Shown in pieces: positions 44,344-52,569 of a stretch of 64,000 bases of DNA (position 1 is its first letter; each line of letters opens with the position of its first letter). The translations under genes and the position numbers were made by a program. Source of the DNA: Ascidiaceihabitans donghaensis (GTDB taxonomy: Bacteria > Pseudomonadota > Alphaproteobacteria > Rhodobacterales > Rhodobacteraceae); assembly GCF_900302465.1 (NCBI RefSeq), contig NZ_OMOR01000001.1, positions 744,001-808,000 on the forward strand, read 5' to 3'. The notes below the pieces were generated by a model. The model was not told where the DNA came from. It worked only from the letters and a program-made list of their open reading frames with translations, and made no database searches.

Positions 44344-44946
44344 ATGATGCGTATTTGTGCGGCTTTGGCCGTTGTTGCAGCCCTTGGCGCGTGTGCTGAA
44401 GGCCCAAAGGGGCCACAGGCAAGTGACACGCGTGTTCTGGAAGAATCCTACCGCCATCCCGGTCCCGCGACGATCACGTTGATCACCATGATCAGCAATA
44501 CGTCAGGCAGTGGTGCACACACAGCTTTGATGGTGAACGGATCACAGCGGGTCATATTTGATCCTGCGGGATCCTTTTACAACGACGCGGTGCCGCAACA
44601 AGATGATGTCTTGTTTGGTATTCGTCCCGTTGTTCTGGCCGCTTACAAAAGTGCGCATGCGCGGGTGGCGTATCATGTTGTGACCCAAGAGGTCGAAGTG
44701 ACTCCGCAACAGGCAGAATTGGCATTGCAACTGATTAAGGCCCGTGGCCCTGTGTCCCAAGCGGCGTGCACCAATTCCACCACCAGCCTTTTGCAGCAAA
44801 TTCCCGGCTTTGAAGACATCAAGGTCACTTATTTCCCTAAAAAATTGATGCAACAGTTTGAAACGCGTCCGGGTGTTGTGACCGATCGTTACTATGAAGA
44901 CGATGAAGGTACGATTGTTGACGGTGTGGCTAAAGTCCAACTTTAG
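44344..44946 (+). CDS. Lipoprotein with possible permuted NlpC/P60-like fold
   Basis: A 200-residue lipoprotein: signal peptide with lipobox AALGAC, cleaved so that the cysteine at about residue 17 is lipidated. The mature part has a His-containing strand (GAHTALMVNGSQRVIFDPAG, about residue 58) followed much later by a cysteine-start helix (AACTNSTTSLLQQIPGF, about residue 140). His before Cys is the order of circularly permuted NlpC/P60 hydrolases, so a wall or lipid-directed hydrolase is possible, but this is an inference from two motifs. It is convergent with azlD. Confidence 0.6.
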   Translation: MMRICAALAVVAALGACAEGPKGPQASDTRVLEESYRHPGPATITLITMISNTSGSGAHTALMVNGSQRVIFDPAGSFYNDAVPQQDDVLFGIRPVVLAAYKSAHARVAYHVVTQEVEVTPQQAELALQLIKARGPVSQAACTNSTTSLLQQIPGFEDIKVTYFPKKLMQQFETRPGVVTDRYYEDDEGTIVDGVAKVQL

Positions 44947-44955
44947 CCGCTGTGC

Positions 44956-44984
44956 GGCGCTTTTGAGCAGTTGCTCAAGGCGCC
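44956..44984. terminator. Hairpin at the lipoprotein/azlD convergent junction
   Basis: The left arm GGCGCTTTTGAGCA and right arm TGCTCAAGGCGCC pair almost completely around a two-base loop, beginning 10 bases after the lipoprotein stop. No T-run follows, but the position between convergent genes suggests a bidirectional terminator. Confidence 0.55.
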
Positions 44985-45037
44985 CCGCCCACCGTCCCGT
45001 CCGACTTATGCCGCGGTTGCTGCGTGGCGCAAATTTG

Positions 45038-45364
45038 CTAGCCAAACAAATAAAGACCGCCCGATAAGATGATTGCACCTGTTGCAATCGTCAAAATCGT
45101 GTTTTTGCTCCAGACCCCAACCACCAAAGTTGCAACTGCCGCTGTCAAACGTATGGGTTCCGGGCCTGTTCCGCTTTCATTGGAAAACACCACCACAGGC
45201 GTGACCAGTGCGGGTAAAATCGCAACGGCTGTATACCGCAAGTGCCGCAACAACCATGGCGGCAAGGGCCTGTTTCCGACCAGCCCGATAAAGGAGAAAC
45301 GCAGCAAGAAGCTGCCCACGCCCAGCGCGACAATGATAAACCATAATGCGCCTGACCCGCTCAT
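45038..45364 (-). CDS. AzlD family branched-chain amino acid exporter subunit
   Basis: A 108-residue membrane protein with four helices. The family block LRFSFIGLVGNRPLPPWLLRHLRYTAVAILPALV is clear (LPPWLLRHLRYTAVAILPAL near residue 35). AzlD forms the small subunit of the AzlCD exporter of branched-chain amino acids. The start overlaps the azlC stop (ATGA), so the two subunits are co-translated. Confidence 0.9.
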   Translation of the reverse strand: MSGSGALWFIIVALGVGSFLLRFSFIGLVGNRPLPPWLLRHLRYTAVAILPALVTPVVVFSNESGTGPEPIRLTAAVATLVVGVWSKNTILTIATGAIILSGGLYLFG

Positions 45365-46074
45365 GTCGTACCGCGCTTTTCAAACCAAAGTTCCGCCTGT
45401 GCGCCAGCCACCATGCCAGCCGCCCCCGCAATAATCAGCCCCAGCGAATATGGCACTGACACTGCGGCCAAACTGACCACAATCGCAGTGGCTGCTGCAA
45501 TCAGGTGCGGCACCGTGCGCATCATAGGCGCAGCCATGGACAAGAACGTGATAGGCAGCGCAAAATCCAGCGGTATATTGGCGGGCAAGGCTGTGCCCAA
45601 AGCGGCCCCTGCAAAGCTGCATGAAAACCACGCAATCATCACCAGCGTGCATGTCCCGAAATAATAGGCGTAGCGTTGGGGCGTTGTCATGTCGGGTGCA
45701 TCATCAAATGTTGCATGTGAAAGCGCATAGCTTTGATCCACCAGCAGATAGGACGCAATGGCGCGTTTCCAGATCGGTGCATCGCCAAGATAGGGCGTCA
45801 GCGCCGCCGAATACATTGCTACCCGCAGGTTCACCGCCAGTGCCGAAATCAACACAATAAGCGTCGGGGCGTTTTCTTGCATAAGCTGCAATGCTGTGAA
45901 TTGCGCGGCCCCTGCAATGACGGCAACCGAAAACATCATAACCTCAAACAGGTTCAGCCCGGCTTCTGTCCCAAGCACACCGAACAGCGCGGCGAACGGC
46001 GCTGCAACTGCAACAAACGGTGCGCCGTCGAAAAAGCCCTTCCAATAGGCGGATTTGGTGGTGGTGATGGCCAT
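45361..46074 (-). CDS. AzlC family branched-chain amino acid exporter
   Basis: A 237-residue membrane protein, the large subunit of an AzlCD exporter. It has about seven helices, with FDGAPFVAVAAPFAALFGVLGTEAG at the N-terminus, the VIAGAAQFTALQLM stretch (about residue 57) and the SYLLVDQSYALSHATF segment. AzlCD proteins export branched-chain amino acids. Its promoter lies in the short divergent gap with fdhD. Confidence 0.92.
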   Translation of the reverse strand: MAITTTKSAYWKGFFDGAPFVAVAAPFAALFGVLGTEAGLNLFEVMMFSVAVIAGAAQFTALQLMQENAPTLIVLISALAVNLRVAMYSAALTPYLGDAPIWKRAIASYLLVDQSYALSHATFDDAPDMTTPQRYAYYFGTCTLVMIAWFSCSFAGAALGTALPANIPLDFALPITFLSMAAPMMRTVPHLIAAATAIVVSLAAVSVPYSLGLIIAGAAGMVAGAQAELWFEKRGTT

Positions 46075-46121
46075 TGCGACGCCTTAGGTTATGGTAAAGG
46101 ACTAGCTGGCTTCACAGGGGT

Positions 46122-47006
46122 ATGCAATTGGCCAAACGCGACAACACTGACGGTTATTTGATTGCACCGGATCCGGGCCGTACCGGTTTGACGCGGGCGG
46201 TTTCAGGCACCGATCATCTCGGTAACATCACGCAGATTTCCGTGGTCGAAGAACGTCCTTTGACTATTTTTCTCAACGCTCAGGAAATTGTCACAGCGAT
46301 GACAATTGGGGACTATCCCGAATACCTGGCGCTGGGCTTTTTGCGCAATCAGGGCATGGTGTCGGACACTGATGTGGTCACTGCCGTAGACTTCGATGAA
46401 GAGCTTGAAGTTGTCGTGGTGCGCACGGATGTACAAACCGACCACGAAGAAAAGCTGAAGAAAAAAACACGCACTTCAGGGTGTGCTGTCGGCACTGTTT
46501 TTGGCGATATGATGGAAGGGCTTGAGGGTTTGGTGTTGCCCGCGACCCAAGTCAAAACCTCGGATCTGTACGCGCTGGCTGCCAAGATCAACCGCACCCC
46601 AAGTCTATATCTTGAGGCTGGCGCCATCCACGGCACGGTCCTGTGTCACGGAGACCAGCCCTTGGTCTATATGGAAGACGTGGGCCGTCACAATGCCGTC
46701 GACAAGATCGCAGGCTGGATGATGCAGACCGGAACCACTGCCGCCGACAAGGTGCTTTACACCACGGGGCGCATGACGTCCGAAATGGTGATCAAAACAG
46801 CGATGATGGGCATCCCTGTGCTGGCGTCCCGATCAGGGTTCACCGCATGGGGCGTCGAAATCGCGCAACAAGTGGGGCTGACACTGATCGGACGCATGCG
46901 GGGGCAAAGGTTCATGTGCCTGTCCGGGCAGGAACGGCTGGTGTGGGATGCGGACCCAAGCGCGGTCAAGGACGAGCCGCGCAAATCGGGGCGCAAGGGG
47001 GCCTAA
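46122..47006 (+). CDS. fdhD: Formate dehydrogenase accessory sulfurtransferase FdhD
   Basis: FdhD passes sulfur from IscS to the molybdenum cofactor for formate dehydrogenase. The 294-residue protein has LGFLRNQGMV near residue 68, TSGCAVGTVFGDM at about residue 119 with the essential cysteine, AGAIHGTVLC near 166, VEDVGRHNAVDK-like MEDVGRHNAVDKIAGW near 187 and the FMCLSGQERLV C-terminus. The second cysteine of the E. coli CxxC loop is absent. No formate dehydrogenase gene is visible. It begins an overlapping operon for molybdenum cofactor maturation (with YcxB-like, mobA, mobB, moeA). Confidence 0.94.
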   Translation: MQLAKRDNTDGYLIAPDPGRTGLTRAVSGTDHLGNITQISVVEERPLTIFLNAQEIVTAMTIGDYPEYLALGFLRNQGMVSDTDVVTAVDFDEELEVVVVRTDVQTDHEEKLKKKTRTSGCAVGTVFGDMMEGLEGLVLPATQVKTSDLYALAAKINRTPSLYLEAGAIHGTVLCHGDQPLVYMEDVGRHNAVDKIAGWMMQTGTTAADKVLYTTGRMTSEMVIKTAMMGIPVLASRSGFTAWGVEIAQQVGLTLIGRMRGQRFMCLSGQERLVWDADPSAVKDEPRKSGRKGA

Positions 47007-47542
47007 TGAGCAAAGACGAATTTTTCCTAGAATTTTCTTTGACTGAGAACGACTATAAAATTGGGAGACGTAGCATCCATGCCAGCATCTACACTGGCAA
47101 ATGGCGCTGGTTGGCACAGCTTTCAAGCTTCATAAATGGCGTTGGTATCGCATGCTTCGCTCTTGTCGTGGGAATGATAGTCTGGCAACGGACAGGCCTT
47201 CCCGTGGCGATTTATTATGGAGTCGCGTTAGCGATTGGATTTGGAAGTTTTGCGTTGAAAAAATGCCTCGATAATCGCACTATTGAAGCCGCAAATCTGT
47301 ATAGTTATCGGCTTAGGGGCGCGCGGGTAAAGCTGGATGCGCATGGTATTGAGGAAACACAGGGTGGGGCTACCGTTTTTGCCCCTTGGTCACATGTTTC
47401 CAGTATTGATCGTCGAAATGGCTTAATTGTTTTGCGGTTCGGAGTCACTGCCGCCCTTCTGCCCGAACGAGCTATGGCTGAGCAAGCAGACGATGTTTGG
47501 AGTTTTGTTCAACAACAGTGGCAGTGGGCGGACAGTAAATGA
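47006..47542 (+). CDS. YcxB-like two-helix membrane protein
   Basis: A 178-residue protein that starts in the last base of the fdhD stop (TAATG) and whose stop overlaps the mobA start. Two helices (SSFINGVGIACFALVVGMIV and VAIYYGVALAIGFGSFAL) lie near residues 40-90, followed by a beta-rich domain (VKLDAHGIEETQGGATVF, APWSHVSSIDRRNGLIVLRF) that resembles the YcxB-like/PH-like domain. The coding region is visibly AT-richer than its neighbours. It interrupts an otherwise standard molybdenum cofactor set, with no known function in it. Confidence 0.72.
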   Translation: MSKDEFFLEFSLTENDYKIGRRSIHASIYTGKWRWLAQLSSFINGVGIACFALVVGMIVWQRTGLPVAIYYGVALAIGFGSFALKKCLDNRTIEAANLYSYRLRGARVKLDAHGIEETQGGATVFAPWSHVSSIDRRNGLIVLRFGVTAALLPERAMAEQADDVWSFVQQQWQWADSK

Positions 47543-48141
47543 CGCTCATGATTGGCATCATCCTTGCCGGGGGACAGGCCACGCGCATGGGTGGAGGTGA
47601 CAAGGGGGTGTTGCCACTGGGCGATCAAACGCTTTTGCAGCATGTGATAGAGCGTCTGGCCTCTCAGGTGGACAGCATCGCGCTGAATGCCAATGGCGAT
47701 CCATCGCGGTTCAGCGCCTATAATTTGCCCGTCATCGCGGACAGTATGACAGGCTTCGCAGGCCCTTTGGCCGGTGTGCTGGCGGGTATGGATTACGCCG
47801 CATCCCAAGGGGCAGACACTATTGTTACCGCCGCCGCTGACACGCCGTTTTTCCCATCGGACTTGGTAGAGTGTTTGCAAGCTGCCGCACAGAGCATGGT
47901 GCATCCGCTTGCACTTGCCGCGACACCGCACCCGGATCGCAACAAGCTGCGCCACCCGACGTTTGGGCTATGGCCCGTCGCATTGCGCGATGACCTGCGC
48001 ACCGCCCTTCACGCAGGGACCCGCAAGGTGGTGCAATGGACAGATGGCCACCATGGACGCCTTGCAATGTTCCCGTCCGAGGATGCATTTTTTAACGTAA
48101 ACACCCCAGATGATCTGGTCAAAGCACAGGCGATGTTATGA
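47539..48141 (+). CDS. mobA: Molybdenum cofactor guanylyltransferase
   Basis: MobA attaches GMP to molybdopterin, giving the dinucleotide cofactor used by DMSO-reductase-type enzymes such as formate dehydrogenase. The 200-residue protein has the nucleotide motif GIILAGGQATRMGGGDKGVLPLG at residues about 5-27, FAGPLAGVLAGMDYA near 73 and AAADTPFFP near 95. Its start overlaps the YcxB-like stop and its stop overlaps the mobB start. Confidence 0.95.
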   Translation: MTLMIGIILAGGQATRMGGGDKGVLPLGDQTLLQHVIERLASQVDSIALNANGDPSRFSAYNLPVIADSMTGFAGPLAGVLAGMDYAASQGADTIVTAAADTPFFPSDLVECLQAAAQSMVHPLALAATPHPDRNKLRHPTFGLWPVALRDDLRTALHAGTRKVVQWTDGHHGRLAMFPSEDAFFNVNTPDDLVKAQAML

Positions 48142-48629
48142 AAATCTTTGGCGTTGTGGGCTGGAAGAACGCAGGTAAAACCGGCCTGATGGAACGGCTT
48201 GTTATCGAGATCACGGGGCGCGGGTTTTCGGTGTCCACGATTAAGCATGCGCACCACACATTCGACGTGGATCACGAAGGCAAAGACAGCCACCGCCACC
48301 GCGTGGCCGGCGCGACAGAAGTCTTGCTGGCCTCGCGCAACCGCTTTGCCCTGATGCATGAATTGCGAGATGAAGAAGAACCAACGCTTGCGACTTTATT
48401 GGGCAAACTTGCCCCCGTCGATCTGGTGCTGATCGAGGGCTACAAACGCGATGCGCATCCCAAAGTCGAAGCGCACCGTGCCGAAACGGGCAACGCCTTG
48501 ATTGCGCCGGATGACCCCACGATCAAGGCCGTTGCGGCAGACGTTGAGCTGACGTTGGATCGTCCTGTGTTTGATTTGAACGATACGTCTTCTGTGGCAG
48601 ATTTCATTTTGGGGCACGTCGGACTGTGA
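48138..48629 (+). CDS. mobB: Molybdopterin-guanine dinucleotide biosynthesis protein MobB
   Basis: A 163-residue P-loop protein. The Walker A reads GWKNAGKTGLMERL near residue 7, HAHHTFDVDHEGKDSHRHRVAGA near 35 is the MobB signature, and VLIEGYKRDAHPKVE (about residue 97) is Walker B. MobB is a GTPase helping MobA. It overlaps mobA by four bases, and the moeA gene starts in its stop codon (GTGA). Confidence 0.94.
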   Translation: MKIFGVVGWKNAGKTGLMERLVIEITGRGFSVSTIKHAHHTFDVDHEGKDSHRHRVAGATEVLLASRNRFALMHELRDEEEPTLATLLGKLAPVDLVLIEGYKRDAHPKVEAHRAETGNALIAPDDPTIKAVAADVELTLDRPVFDLNDTSSVADFILGHVGL

Positions 48630-50737
48630 CCGGGTTTGACACCATCGTCATGGTCGATTGGTCCGCGTCCAAAGCGCCATCGCCCAAACGCCCCAGCGCG
48701 GACGCGATCTGGATGGCTGTTGTCAAAGATGGCGGGGCTGCAATCTGCACCTACCACCGCACGCGCACAGATGTCATGATGCATCTAGAGACGTTGCTGG
48801 CTGCAGAACTGGCCGCTGGACGGCGTGTATTGGCGGGTTTCGATTTTCCATTTGGTTATCCGGACGGGTTCGCGCAGACCGTGACCGGGCGGGCCGGTCC
48901 GCTGGCGCTTTGGGCAGATTTCGCGCAGCGCGTGACGGACAGTGACGACAATGCCAACAACCGCTGGGACGTGGCAAAGCAATTAAACCGGTTGTTTCCC
49001 GGTGTGGGACCCTTCTGGGGGTGCCCTGTTGGGCAGGACGGGCCGGATCTGCCTGCAAAGGGCACCTTGCGTCACGGACATGGCATGACGGAACGCCGCG
49101 CTGTTGAACAACAGATCAAAGGGGCGCAACCCTGTTGGAAGCTGTTTACAACGGGGTCCGTGGGATCACAGGCCATATTGGGGCTGGCGCGTTTACAGGG
49201 GCTACGGGATCGTTTTGGCGCGGCTGTATCGGTTAGCCCGTTTCAACCTGCGACAACGCCGATTGTGTTGGCGGAAATTTATCCATCTATGTTGGGTGTC
49301 GATGTGGCAAAGCTGCAAGGCCCTGATGAAATCAAGGACCGTGCGCAGGTCCGTGTGATGGCGCAAGCCTTTGCTGCGCTGGACGGGACCGCGTTGGAGA
49401 CGATGCTGGGTGAAGGTCACCCGCTTGAAGGTTGGATTCTCGGACTTGGGTTTGAAGACACGTTGCGCAAGGGGCTTTATACGGTCCCTGAGCCACCCAA
49501 ACTGACCAATGATTGTTTTGCGTTGCCTGCCGGAATTCAATGGACACCTGTCGATGATGCGTTGGCTTTGTTGGAGACGCGATTGACCCCCGTGACTGCG
49601 GTCGAGGACGTCGTGGTCACATCGGCCATGGGGCGGGTTCTGGCGCAAGATGTGGCTGCCTTGCGGTCCAACCCGCCGCTGCCAAACACGGCCGTTGATG
49701 GGTACGGCTTCGCAGGTGGTCGTGGTGAAGGCCCACATGTGATGCCACTGGCAGAAGGCCGCGTCGCGGCTGGCGTGCGTCATATGGGCGCCGTGCCCGA
49801 AGGCCATGCAATGCGGATTTTGACGGGGGCTGCATTGCCTGACGGTGTCGATACGGTCGTGCTGCAAGAGGACGTCACAGTGGCTGCAGGCCAAATTGCG
49901 TTCAACGGTCCCATAAAGCGTGGCGCAAACACGCGGAAGGCCGGAGAGGACATAGAGGCTGCGCAAGTGATATTGTCTGCGGGCCGCCATGTAACGGCTG
50001 CGGATGTCGCGCTGATGGCAGCCACGGGCGTCGACCGCGTTGCGGTACGCCAGCCTTTGCGTGTGGCGGTTGTCTCAACAGGGGATGAGCTGGTCGAGGC
50101 GGGCTCAACCGCGCAGCCGGGGCAAATCTATGATGCAAACCGGCCCATGCTGCTTGGGCTGATCGCGCAAATGGGGCATGTGCCTGTTGATATGGGACGG
50201 GTCGCTGACAACCGCGATGCTTTGGCTGCCTGTCTGGATCGGGCCGCTGCACAAGCGGATGTTGTGTTGACCAGCGGCGGCGCGTCAGCGGGGGATGAAG
50301 ACCACGTGTCGGCGCTGCTGACAGACGCAGGCGCTATGCAGATGTGGCGGATTGCCATAAAACCGGGGCGGCCACTGGCTTTGGGATTGTGGGAAGGTAC
50401 CCCTGTTTTTGGTCTGCCGGGCAATCCGGTGGCGGCACTTGTGTGTGCGCTTGTTTTTGCGGGGCCCGCCTTTGGACTGTTGGCGGGGGCAGGATGGCGC
50501 ATACCGCAAGGCTTCGAAGTGCCTGCGGCCTTTTCCAAAAGCAAAAAACCGGGACGGCGCGAATACCTGCGCGCCCGTATGGTGCAGGGACGCGTCGAGA
50601 TATTCAAATCCGAGGGATCAGGGCGCATCAGCGGATTGAGCTGGGCTGAAGGGTTGGTGGAATTGCCCGACGGGGCCGCGACCATCACACCGGGTGACAC
50701 TGTGCGCTACATTCCCTTCAGCAGCTTCCTGTCATAG
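48626..50737 (+). CDS. moeA: DUF429-like domain fused to molybdopterin molybdenumtransferase MoeA
   Basis: A 703-residue fusion, starting with GTG. Residues about 303-703 are MoeA, which inserts molybdate into adenylylated molybdopterin: LPNTAVDGYGFAG, STGDELVEAG, TSGGASAGDEDHVS and GLPGNPVAALVC are all present. Residues 1-300 form a domain resembling DUF429/RNase H-fold families: VDWSASKAP near residue 10, AGFDFPFGYPDGF near 72, and EIYPSMLGVD with EIKDRAQVRVMAQAFAAL near 214-253. A normal MoeA has about 400 residues and no such domain. The final 31 bases overlap the opposing kinase gene. Confidence 0.88.
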   Translation: MTGFDTIVMVDWSASKAPSPKRPSADAIWMAVVKDGGAAICTYHRTRTDVMMHLETLLAAELAAGRRVLAGFDFPFGYPDGFAQTVTGRAGPLALWADFAQRVTDSDDNANNRWDVAKQLNRLFPGVGPFWGCPVGQDGPDLPAKGTLRHGHGMTERRAVEQQIKGAQPCWKLFTTGSVGSQAILGLARLQGLRDRFGAAVSVSPFQPATTPIVLAEIYPSMLGVDVAKLQGPDEIKDRAQVRVMAQAFAALDGTALETMLGEGHPLEGWILGLGFEDTLRKGLYTVPEPPKLTNDCFALPAGIQWTPVDDALALLETRLTPVTAVEDVVVTSAMGRVLAQDVAALRSNPPLPNTAVDGYGFAGGRGEGPHVMPLAEGRVAAGVRHMGAVPEGHAMRILTGAALPDGVDTVVLQEDVTVAAGQIAFNGPIKRGANTRKAGEDIEAAQVILSAGRHVTAADVALMAATGVDRVAVRQPLRVAVVSTGDELVEAGSTAQPGQIYDANRPMLLGLIAQMGHVPVDMGRVADNRDALAACLDRAAAQADVVLTSGGASAGDEDHVSALLTDAGAMQMWRIAIKPGRPLALGLWEGTPVFGLPGNPVAALVCALVFAGPAFGLLAGAGWRIPQGFEVPAAFSKSKKPGRREYLRARMVQGRVEIFKSEGSGRISGLSWAEGLVELPDGAATITPGDTVRYIPFSSFLS

Positions 50738-51222
50738 TCTTTTAGCGCCTTCATGATACGCATCAGGCAAGCGTCCTGTGTTAGTTTTGCGGTATCAAGG
50801 TTCAACTGGGGCTGCGGGTGTGGATCAAACGGGTGCCGTTGCACATCAGGCCAAATGGGTGGGGTGTTGCGTGCGGCGATCCTGTCGCGGTGCATGGCAA
50901 AGTCTGAACATGTCAGCGTCACCCAAAACAGGCTTGAGTTGCTGCGCTTGGCACTGAGCGCCCACATGTCATGGAACCGTGCCGTTGGGTTGATTGCGTC
51001 AATGATCACACTGCGCCGCAATTTCAAATTTGTTTCGGTAACGGCTTGTGCTGCACAGTAGGCGGCGTATTGATCCACCTCTTGCGATTGCAGGTTTTGT
51101 GTAAGGGATGCGTTGATGGATGCAACATCGAGATAGATGGCGCGGGTTTGTTTTGCCAAGGCGACAGCCAAGGATGATTTGCCTGTTCCGGGCAAGCCGG
51201 AGAATGAAATCAGCTTTGACAT
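50707..51222 (-). CDS. P-loop kinase-like AAA protein
   Basis: A 171-residue ATP-binding protein. Walker A is SFSGLPGTGKSSLAVALAK at residues about 7-25. ASINASLTQN and RRSVIIDAINPTARFHDMW give the Walker B-like strand and lid, as in the zeta-toxin/APH kinase-like nucleoside kinases. The tail WPDVQRHPFDPHPQPQLNLDTA fits members that phosphorylate small molecules, but the substrate is unknown. The gene overlaps the 3' end of moeA on the opposite strand. Confidence 0.78.
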   Translation of the reverse strand: MSKLISFSGLPGTGKSSLAVALAKQTRAIYLDVASINASLTQNLQSQEVDQYAAYCAAQAVTETNLKLRRSVIIDAINPTARFHDMWALSAKRSNSSLFWVTLTCSDFAMHRDRIAARNTPPIWPDVQRHPFDPHPQPQLNLDTAKLTQDACLMRIMKALKDYDRKLLKGM

Positions 51223-51355
51223 AACTCATCAGTTAGTGCGAATCCGACGCTGGACGAGGGGAAACTGCAACCGATCTGCGAACGTGTCGTTTTCTACTGA
51301 TGTTTTGCGCAAACCGGTGCTTGTTTTGGGACCATGCAGTGGCTACGACAAAGCC

Positions 51356-52492
51356 ATGACACAAAAGCCTGATACACCCGCCGAACCCACAATCGTCAAC
51401 AGCTGGAACGAATGGGATCCATTGCGTCATGTCATCGTTGGCCGTGCCGATGATTGTCATATCCCGCCTGAAGAACCTGCCTTGGATGCAAAAGTGCCCG
51501 AAAACAGCGATATGCGCGGGCAATGGGGGCGTCGCCCGCAGGAAATGATCGATCGCGGCAATGAGTTGCTGGATAACTTTGCCGATATGCTTGTGAAACG
51601 CGGTGTGCGTGTGGATCGGCCCGATTCCATTGACCATTCCTTGCCCGCCACTACCCCCGACTTTCACACCGAAAGCCAGTTTGGGTGCATGCCGCCGCGC
51701 GATGTGTTGTTGACGGTAGGGTCCGAAATGCTGGAAGCAACGATGTCTTATCGCTGCCGTTGGTTCGAATACTTGAACTATCGCCCGTTGATGCAGCGGT
51801 ACTTCAATGAAGACCCCAACTTTCGCCACGAATCTGCACCAAAACCGCGCCTGACCGATGCGGATTATCACCCTGATTATCTAAGTGACAAAATTGGCGT
51901 CGAAAAGCGGCTGCAATGGGCCGAAGAGAAGTTCTTTGTCACCACTGAAGAAGAGCCGTTGTTTGATGCGGCAGATGTTTTGCGCTTTGGGCGCGATTTG
52001 GTGGTGCAGCACGGGTTCACGACGAACCTGAAGGGCATCGAATGGCTGCGCCGGCACTTCCCCGACCACCGCGTGCATACGGTGAACTTTCCCGGGGACC
52101 CTTATCCGATCCACATTGACGCAACCTTTACACCTTTGCGGCCCGGACTGATCTTGAACAACCCGCAGCGCCGTTTGCCCGAAGAACAACGCAAAATGTA
52201 TAATGACAACGGATGGGAGATCGTGGACGCCGCGCAACCCGCGCACAACGCACCACCGCCGTTGTGCTATTCGTCAACATGGTTGTCGATGAACGTTCTG
52301 GTGCTTGATCCAAAAACTGTTTGTGTCGAAAAATCAGAGGTTTACCAAGCCGAGCAGATGGACAAGCTGGGCATGAACGTCGTTGAGGTCGAGTTGCGCG
52401 ATGCCTATGCCTTTGGCGGCGGATTGCATTGCTGCACGGCGGATGTGTACCGCGAAGGCGATTGTGAAGATTATTTTCCCAAGATGGCCTGA
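51356..52492 (+). CDS. Amidinotransferase (glycine amidinotransferase-like)
   Basis: A 378-residue enzyme of the amidinotransferase fold that moves the amidino group of arginine to an amine acceptor. The catalytic Cys-His pair is H253 in HIDATFTPLRPG and C359 in GGGLHCCTADV, matching the eukaryotic arginine:glycine amidinotransferase. WNEWDPLRHVIVGRADDCHIP at the N-terminus is the family start. Bacterial homologues make guanidinoacetate or act on aminocyclitols and other amines. The upstream open frame to 51137 overlaps the opposing kinase and is not used. The acceptor substrate is unknown. Confidence 0.87.
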   Translation: MTQKPDTPAEPTIVNSWNEWDPLRHVIVGRADDCHIPPEEPALDAKVPENSDMRGQWGRRPQEMIDRGNELLDNFADMLVKRGVRVDRPDSIDHSLPATTPDFHTESQFGCMPPRDVLLTVGSEMLEATMSYRCRWFEYLNYRPLMQRYFNEDPNFRHESAPKPRLTDADYHPDYLSDKIGVEKRLQWAEEKFFVTTEEEPLFDAADVLRFGRDLVVQHGFTTNLKGIEWLRRHFPDHRVHTVNFPGDPYPIHIDATFTPLRPGLILNNPQRRLPEEQRKMYNDNGWEIVDAAQPAHNAPPPLCYSSTWLSMNVLVLDPKTVCVEKSEVYQAEQMDKLGMNVVEVELRDAYAFGGGLHCCTADVYREGDCEDYFPKMA

Positions 52493-52500
52493 ATAAAACC

Positions 52501-52567
52501 TGCCCTCCCCGTGTTGTTTGGATAGAGCCGCCGTTGCGGTGCTTAAAAATAGCAATCTGGGAGGGCA
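52501..52567 (+). promoter_or_regulatory. Leader that can mask the Shine-Dalgarno of the YceI-cytochrome gene
   Basis: TGCCCTCCC (52501-52509) is perfectly complementary to GGGAGGGCA (52559-52567), which contains the ribosome binding site 5 bases before the start codon at 52570. Between them lies a small inner hairpin, CCGC-CGTT-GCGG (52528-52539). If the transcript starts upstream of 52501, the leader can fold to hide the ribosome binding site. Confidence 0.45.
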
Positions 52568-52569
52568 CT

